Source: Colletes latitarsis
Taxonomy: Eukaryota > Arthropoda > Insecta > Hymenoptera > Colletidae
NCBI RefSeq assembly: GCF_051014445.1
Contig: NC_135137.1
Span: 25,173,501 to 25,237,500, forward strand
Length of the DNA stretch: 64,000 nt
Reading direction: 5' to 3'
Shown here: piece after piece, positions 59,110 to 64,000 of the stretch
Layout of the letters: each line of letters starts with the position of its first letter
Numbering within the stretch: position 1 is the stretch's first letter
Notes under the pieces: generated by a model
Databases searched by the model: none
What the model saw: the letters and a program-made list of their open reading frames with translations, nothing else
Told to the model about the DNA's origin: nothing
Made by a program: the position numbers and the translations under genes

Positions 59110-60456
59110 CTAACTACAAATAGAAATCTCGCCTCTCTTAATATTCATTTCAACTGTATTTAAAAAATCGGTGCCCATTATCAAATCATGTTGCATTAAC
59201 GTATCAGATATTACCCAAATATTAGTTGGATATTGATTACTATCAATTTCTATTTGCGCATTGAACTCGCCTATTGTTTTGTTACTTTGAGATCCAATTC
59301 CGCGAAATGTAATTTCTCGTCGTAATAACGGTGGTGACCCTATTTTCACAGATTGCTCTGCACGCATTACCGACAAATCGCTACCAGTATCAACTAACGC
59401 TGTTAAATTCTCTCCATTTATCCTTACTTTCTTATAATATTTTTCGCGCGTATACCGCGAAATATCACAAACGTTTTTTAAATCGTCCTTCTTTGAACAA
59501 TTCACCGCTACGTGACCAAATGCTTGACATTTAAAACATTTCGCGCCGCGATTTTTCAAATGACAGTTCGCACTGTAGTGGCCTTCCATACCGCATTTAA
59601 AACAACGATTAACATTTTTGGATACTTCCCTTCTCTCGTATCCCTCGACTCTCGGTGATGTGATTCTTTCGTTTTCCCACGCTGGTCGCAATGGCCTCTC
59701 TTCCAGTCGCAGCGGTTCATACGCTCTGTCGTCAGGTCTCGGTTGACGGTACATCCTTTCTTCTATTCTCGATGGTTGAAACGCCCTCTCTTCTGCCCTC
59801 CATGGCCGAAATGTTCTCTCCTCTGTCCTCCATGGTCGAAACATATTTTCTTCCCTCCTTGCTGATGGATCCATCGTCGGCAAGGATTTCCCATAGAACG
59901 ATACTTTCCCGAATGCCTCCAATAACGATGTCTTCGTGTTCAGCCTCTGAGCACAAGCAATATTCCTTAACGTGAAATCTGGAATTCCCTCAATAATGTA
60001 GTCCACAGTCTCTCTGTTACTCGAGCCAATACGATTCGCCATAATCACTTTTTCGTGCATATACTGATTAAACGCTTCCTCCTGTTTCCAAATACGCCGT
60101 TCGAATTCTTGCCGCAAATGAATCTTGCTTGGCTCGTGAAAGACATTTCTCGTAAGCCTCCCAGGAGCTCTTCGACCGTCATTACAATGCACTCGGGTTT
60201 TGAGTGGAACCACTCGAACGCCTTCCCTTTTAACCGTGACGAAATGACAAGTTTTACTATTCCATCTGTCACTTGATATGTTGCTGTTAGTAACCGCACT
60301 TGTTTTTCCCACATTTCATACGTTTCGCTGTTGCCATCAAAATAATTTAGCATGTTCGCCACCATCGGAGTAATCAAACGCGGTGTTGTCTCGTATTGCA
60401 TCGGACGAGATGCATTAATCGCCTGATTATTGTCGCCAATTGTAAACTGTTGCACT
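59110..60456 (-). pseudogene. Gypsy gag capsid part, zinc knuckles and protease
   Basis: The capsid part in one frame (60456 to about 60170) has MLNYFDGNSETYEMWEKQVR and SSRLKGKAFEWFHSKPE. A frameshift near 60150 leads to a 400-codon frame. This has LRQEFERRIWKQEEAFNQYM and IIEGIPDFTLRNIA, then an arginine/glutamate-rich tandem stretch (R-P-W-R-x-E-E-R units, 59700-59860). Two CCHC knuckles follow (CFKCGMEGHYSANC, CFKCQAFGHVAVNC), then the aspartic protease with ALVDTGSDLSV and IMGTDFL. It would package RNA and mature the polyprotein. Confidence 0.85.
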
Positions 60457-61231
60457 GTTCCGTCCGGTCGGCTCGGGTTTTTCCGTTCGTTTATGGTGCC
60501 AGATGCGGAACCTTGACTTTGTCGAAAACGTCTTCGAATATTCCGCATCTGGCAAATTCCATCGTAAAACGTTTAAACAATTAAGAAATTCGAAAACGCA
60601 AGGCCCGAGTCGACCGACGAAGGGCTGTATTGTCCCGCGGGTGGCATGGTCCTCTACAACGACCATCGCCAACTCGTGGAACAATACAGCCATAAAACAG
60701 CTGCAACAAACGTGTAGCTACGCGTTAATCCGGAGTCCCGTTTCTTCCTCGGCAAAATTAACGGGGCCTTCGACTTGGGGAAGGAAACCTCGGTCACCCT
60801 CGTCCAGGGTGACCTGGGACTTTTCCTCCACCACAATCGGATGCGAGGGAGGAGTTTTCTGCCCAACGGGGCAGGGAAATCGATTCGCCTCCCCCAAGTC
60901 GATGGCCAATCGAAGTTCTAGAAAAGTCAACGCGAATCGGTTGACAAACCTCTAAAACCGCGTTTCGGAGGGGGTTCGCGCTGAGGAGGAAACGGGCTCC
61001 GAAATCTTCGAAGACTCGTCTGCGAACCTTAGAAGGAATCGGTCAAATCTCCAAGTGCAAACGTAAATTCAGCTTCCGATCAAAACTAGTCGTTCAATAT
61101 TAATTTGGCGAGCGACGGCCAAGAACCGCGTACCACGACGGTTAAGAGGGCCTTACAACCCCTCAGAAAATAAAAGAATTTTTCACGCGGCTACTTGTCC
61201 AGTACCCGACGCGACGGTACGCTTCATGCAC
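60452..61231 (+). mobile_element. Solo LTR (770 bp) in Gypsy gag, 5-bp target duplication TGCAC
   Basis: The body 60457-61226 starts TGTTCCGTCCGGTCGGCTCG and ends CGACGGTACGCTTCA. TGCAC stands on both sides (60452-60456, 61227-61231). The same family occurs twice, nested, at 47725-49483. No internal genes. Open frames inside it (up to 150 codons) are not real. A 5-bp duplication fits Gypsy or BEL clades. Confidence 0.85.
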
Positions 61232-61558
61232 ACTTTTCAAAAACTCAATCTCCCTGCGTACCAGGTCAAGTTCGTCCTCTTTCAATTTCTTCTCTCCTCG
61301 GCAAATTTCAATCTCCCGCCGCATACTAGCCCGTTCCTGCTCACTCATAGAAGGGATGCTTGTCGCCCCTGACTGCTCAGCTAAATCTTCTTGATGATCT
61401 GTCGATCTCATTGCATAATCTCTCGCCCAGCTACCCGATGGATCAACTTCCATTAGCCGGTTTATTAATTCCGATTTCACCCCTGACGAACTCAGTCCCA
61501 AAACTCGTAATTTTTCTTTCAATTGCACCACAGAAAATTCGCTGGCAGCTCTACTCAT
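61232..61558 (-). pseudogene. Gypsy gag N-terminus with SAP domain
   Basis: Begins MSRAASEFSVVQLKEKLRVLGLSSSGVKSELINRLMEVDP, a clear SAP motif (helix-extended loop-helix, V-x-x-L-K-x-x-L-x-x-x-G-L-x-x-x-G-x-K-x-x-L-I-x-R-L). SAP domains usually bind AT-rich DNA. A charged coiled-coil-like part follows (RREIEICRGEKKLKEDELDLVRREIEFLKSVHE), where the solo LTR interrupts. The gag frame resumes at 60456. It starts 104 bases downstream of the 5' LTR. Confidence 0.8.
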
Positions 61559-61644
61559 TGTAAAAAGAAAAATAACTTATAACACTAACCGTCACTATCT
61601 CAATCACCCTAATTAATCCTCGCAATTTCACTTCTTTGTAGACA

Positions 61645-61658
61645 CGGACGAGCCCCCA
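61645..61658 (-). other. Primer-binding site, tRNA-Pro type
   Basis: TGGGGGCTCGTCCG, three bases after the 5' LTR end, matches the complement of the animal tRNA-Pro 3' end. It would prime minus-strand DNA synthesis. Confidence 0.75.
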
Positions 61659-61661
61659 ATT

Positions 61662-61968
61662 TGTAGGATAAAACTAGCGCACAAGCTTGCTCCGCATTCC
61701 CCAATCGGTCTCAACGCTCTGCCTTCCCCGGTCACTCTCTCCTAATCTCTCATACACACACACACACGCGCCTTAAGACAAAAACCTGCACGCATTCTGC
61801 ATTCGTCTTCGCAACCGGGCAATCGATTAGTTTGTTTTCCCGGTTCGAACAGCTGACTCCGACTCCGGTCATAGCAATCGATTGATTTGCTTTCCCGGTT
61901 CGAACAGCTGACTCCAGTCACTCACCTCATGCATTTATACAATAACGCACTCACATTCTCACTCCACA
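61662..61968 (-). repeat. Gypsy 5' LTR
   Basis: On the minus strand TGTGGAGTGAGAATGTG...TATCCTACA, partner of 56056-56368. The CA tract is shorter than in the 3' LTR. CAAT follows at 61969. Confidence 0.9.
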
Positions 61969-61972
61969 CAAT

Positions 61973-62661
61973 GATGATTGTTTTTTTCGATATTCATGGG
62001 ATTGTGTACCTTCACTGGATTTCTGAAGGTCAAACTATTAATCAACGTTACTAACCTCACGTTCTTGTTGAACTCCGTGAAAGAATAAGGAAAAACGATC
62101 CGAATTGTGGAAGAACAAGTTATGGGTTCTCCACCGAGACAATGCGTCGGCTCATTCCGCATTGTCTGTCAAGAGGTTTCTAGCCAAGTACAGCATCCTA
62201 GTGTTAGATCTGTTATTAAACGTGGTTATAATGAATTTTAGGTTTTACTAAACACTCTTTGTTTGACACATGTACTTATCACTTCGACTTTATTACAAGG
62301 ACTATATCACGAAACGAAATAACAGTATTTATATGTATCTACATTACATTGTAGGTATCGATTTAAAGAAAATAAGATAGTTATCTTCTACATCGATTAC
62401 GATTACATTTATCCTCTTAACAAGACCATCCGCCTTATTCGTCGGATCTTGCACCATGCGACTTCTATCTGTTTCCGAAGGTAAAATCTGCATTAAAAGG
62501 AACAAGATTTGAGTCCGTTGAAGCCGTGAAAGAAAAAGCGGTACGCGTCCTGAAGGAGCTGACAGAAGGAGACTTCCAGCACTGTTTCGAACAATGGAAG
62601 ATTCGCATGGAGCGTTGTAGGGAGAAAGGAAGGGTGTATATTGAAGGTGATAATAAGTAAA
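61973..62661 (+). pseudogene. Irritans-like mariner, catalytic core and C-terminus
   Basis: The plus strand reads MMIVFFDIHGIVYLHWISEGQTIN, then WKNKLWVLHRDNASAHSALS (second Asp). It is interrupted by a 212-bp LTR-like insertion, then DHPPYSSDLAPCDFYLFPKVK (third Asp region) and FESVEAVKEKAVRVLKEL to IEGDNK and TAA. There is one stop after QRY and a frameshift near 62090. The left part is at 55968-56055 across the Gypsy. DD34D mariner of the irritans type, missing its DNA-binding half. Confidence 0.8.
62206..62427. mobile_element. Small solo LTR-like insertion (212 bp) in mariner
   Basis: The body 62211-62422 starts TGTTATTAAACG and ends CCTCTTAACA, flanked by AGATC and AGACC (5-bp duplication with one change). 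Removing it and one AGAYC restores the mariner frame across the D-H-P-P-Y-S block. No other copy in the window. Confidence 0.7.
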
Positions 62662-64000
62662 TACAGTGGCTCACGAAAGTATTCGAACGCTTACATATGC
62701 AAACTTGAATGACCGAAATAATGCACATTAAAGTAATTTGCTGAAACAAGTAGATGTCAATAGAAAGATGGAAGTCTTAAGATTATGCCAGTAAAATTTG
62801 AAAAGGATTCAACAACGTAAACAGGAGTTATGATACATTTATTAGAAACACGCATGGTAAGCGACTCACAAAAGTATTCGAACGCTGTAATACTGTTGAT
62901 AGTTTTTCATCTTTCTTTGCACCGAATGTAAACATCATTGCTAAATGAAAATATTGGTACGTTCACTTGATGTTAGGATATCGTTTCAGTAACACTAACG
63001 TAAAAGTGTGCACAATAGTATTTAAAATGAACACCAAAATGTCTGAAACCAAAAAGTGTGAAAAAGAAATAATATTACGATTGCATGAGGACGGCAAATC
63101 GTATAACGAGATTGCCGGGATTGTGAACAGAAGTAAGTCTGCAATACATTATATCATAAAAAAGTCAAGGAATGAGGGAACACTTGCAAACAAAGCTCGA
63201 TAAGGTCGAACAAAGAAATTGACTGCAAGAGAGGAGAAAGTTATCATCCACGAAATAAAAAAGAATCCTACTATATCCGCTCCTCAACTCGCAAATATGG
63301 TAGCTGATATGTTTCATAAAGAAGTTTACCCGGAATTATGTCGACGAATCTTACGAAACAATGATTTTCATGGCAGAGTACCGCGAAAGAAGCCATATAT
63401 TAATGCAGTAAATCTTAAAAAAAGAATGACTTTTGCGAAAACCTACACTAATAAAGATAATTCTTTTTGGGATAAAGTCATCTTTTCGGACGAGTCAAAG
63501 TTTAATATTTTTGGCTTAGATGGTCAAAATTATGTGTGGAGAAAACCAAATACAGAATTGGAAATTCGACATTTGCATCAAACAATGAAACACGGAGGTG
63601 GATCGGTCATGGTATGGGAGTGTATGGCTGCCAGTGGCACCGGAAATTTAATATTTATTGACGAAATACTTGATAAATATAAGTATTTAAATATTTTAAA
63701 GAATAATCTTAAAGAAAGTGTCAGTAAACTAGGACTATTGGAAGATTTCCACTTCAAACAAGATAATGATCCGAAGCATACTGTTAGAATTGTAAAAGAA
63801 TGGATCGTCTATAACACACCACACATGTTAATTACTCCACCGCAAAGTCCAGACATAAATCCGATTGAAAATTTATGGGCTGAAATCGGAAAAAGATTAA
63901 ATAAATTTCAAATAACATCAAAGCAAACACTGAAAAATAAAATTATAGAAATATGGAACTCCATTAAGTGTAGTTTTACAAAATCATTGGTTTCTAGTAT
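62662..64000 (+). mobile_element. Tc1-like element with IR/DR left end, cut by window edge
   Basis: TA at 62662, then CAGTGGCTCACGAAAGTATT. GGCTCACGAAAGTATTCGAA (62668) recurs as GACTCACAAAAGTATTCGAA at 62863, 195 bp further in: the IR/DR layout. One transposase gene follows. The right end lies beyond base 64000. Confidence 0.85.
63027..64000 (+). pseudogene. Tc1-like DD34E transposase, one stop, C-terminus outside window
   Basis: One frame runs from ATG at 63027 (MNTKMSETKKCEKEII) to the window edge, about 325 codons, with only one stop (TAA at 63201, in the basic A-R-x-G-R-x-K-K linker). The first helix-turn-helix is EIILRLHEDGKSYNEIAGIV, the second KKNPTISAPQLANMVAD. The catalytic blocks are VIFSDESKFNIF, FHFKQDNDPKHT and TPPQSPDINPIENLW, with exactly 34 residues between the second Asp and the Glu. 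GGGSVMVWECMAASG is the glycine block. The alternative start is ATG at 63039. Otherwise intact, so the stop is likely recent. Confidence 0.9.

Larger units (their letters stand above)
56056..61968 (-). mobile_element. Gypsy-clade LTR retrotransposon, near full length, decayed
   Basis: Two LTRs of 313 and 307 bp flank gag with a SAP domain and CCHC knuckles, a protease, RT, RNase H and integrase, all on the minus strand. The target duplication CAAT is present on both sides (56052-56055, 61969-61972). The element lies inside a mariner gene. LTRs differ at only about 8 positions plus a CA-repeat length change, yet the coding region has several stops and frameshifts and a solo LTR inside gag. Confidence 0.9.

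Noticed and set aside
60503..60955. 150-codon plus-strand ORF
   Set aside because: Inside the solo LTR; no domain, and the sibling LTRs do not keep the frame.
1..64000. CRISPR arrays, operons, riboswitches, rRNA
   Set aside because: None is present. Regular repeats here are transposon tandem units, and the sequence is eukaryotic.

Overview
This is AT-rich eukaryotic nuclear DNA. The mix of cecropia- and irritans-type mariners, Tc1-like elements with paired direct repeats, BEL/Pao and Gypsy retrotransposons, TTAA-bounded piggyBac-like MITEs and a hAT points to an insect. A bee or other hymenopteran fits best, but that is an inference from base composition and element mix. No bacterial gene, rRNA, tRNA or CRISPR array was seen.

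Host genes are almost absent. The best gene evidence is two plus-strand exon candidates. One (7591-7706) starts a signal-peptide-like sequence and ends in a perfect GTAAGT donor. The other (43542-43719) has a strong polypyrimidine acceptor, a 58-codon open end, a stop and an AATAAA 83 bases further on. Their phases match, so they could be the first and last coding exons of one small secreted-protein gene whose ~36-kb intron carries most of the transposons. A higher-GC, repeat-poor block (7.7-12.1 kb) lies next to the first exon.

Layout. 0-7.5 kb: Tc1-like fragments, a hAT with its 8-bp target duplication, and a decayed Tc1-like element with ~600-bp inverted arms, one arm carrying a palindromic insertion. 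12-17 kb: TIR elements and a GC-richer, virus-like or otherwise foreign decayed gene. 21-31 kb: a mariner remnant with a piggyBac-like MITE inside it, then a BEL/Pao element (minus strand) holding a nested 1.1-kb element, a capsid-like decayed ORF, and a pair of inverted repeat arms around all of it. 33.4-38.5 kb: a Tc1-like element entered by a second BEL/Pao, which carries a Mutator-like insertion and a nearly intact mariner. 38.5-44.7 kb: little but the 3' exon. 44.7-55.8 kb: a piggyBac-like MITE, a LINE insertion with a 12-bp target duplication, and a second hAT copy split by two LTR insertions (one LTR holding an inverted LTR and a MITE). This stretch also has two MITEs with internal ~140-bp tandem units and a decayed mariner. 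55.8-64 kb: a rearranged mariner holding a near-complete Gypsy element (LTRs, tRNA-Pro-type primer site, gag with SAP domain, protease, RT, RNase H, integrase) that itself holds a solo LTR. At the end is a Tc1-like gene with one stop, cut by the window edge.

The main value of the window is that many insertions can be ordered and verified internally. Target duplications are readable (TTCATCAC, CATT, ATAGS, TGCAC, CAAT, CTGGAC, AGAYC, TTAA, TA and a 12-bp LINE duplication), and for three insertions the empty site is present in another copy inside the window.
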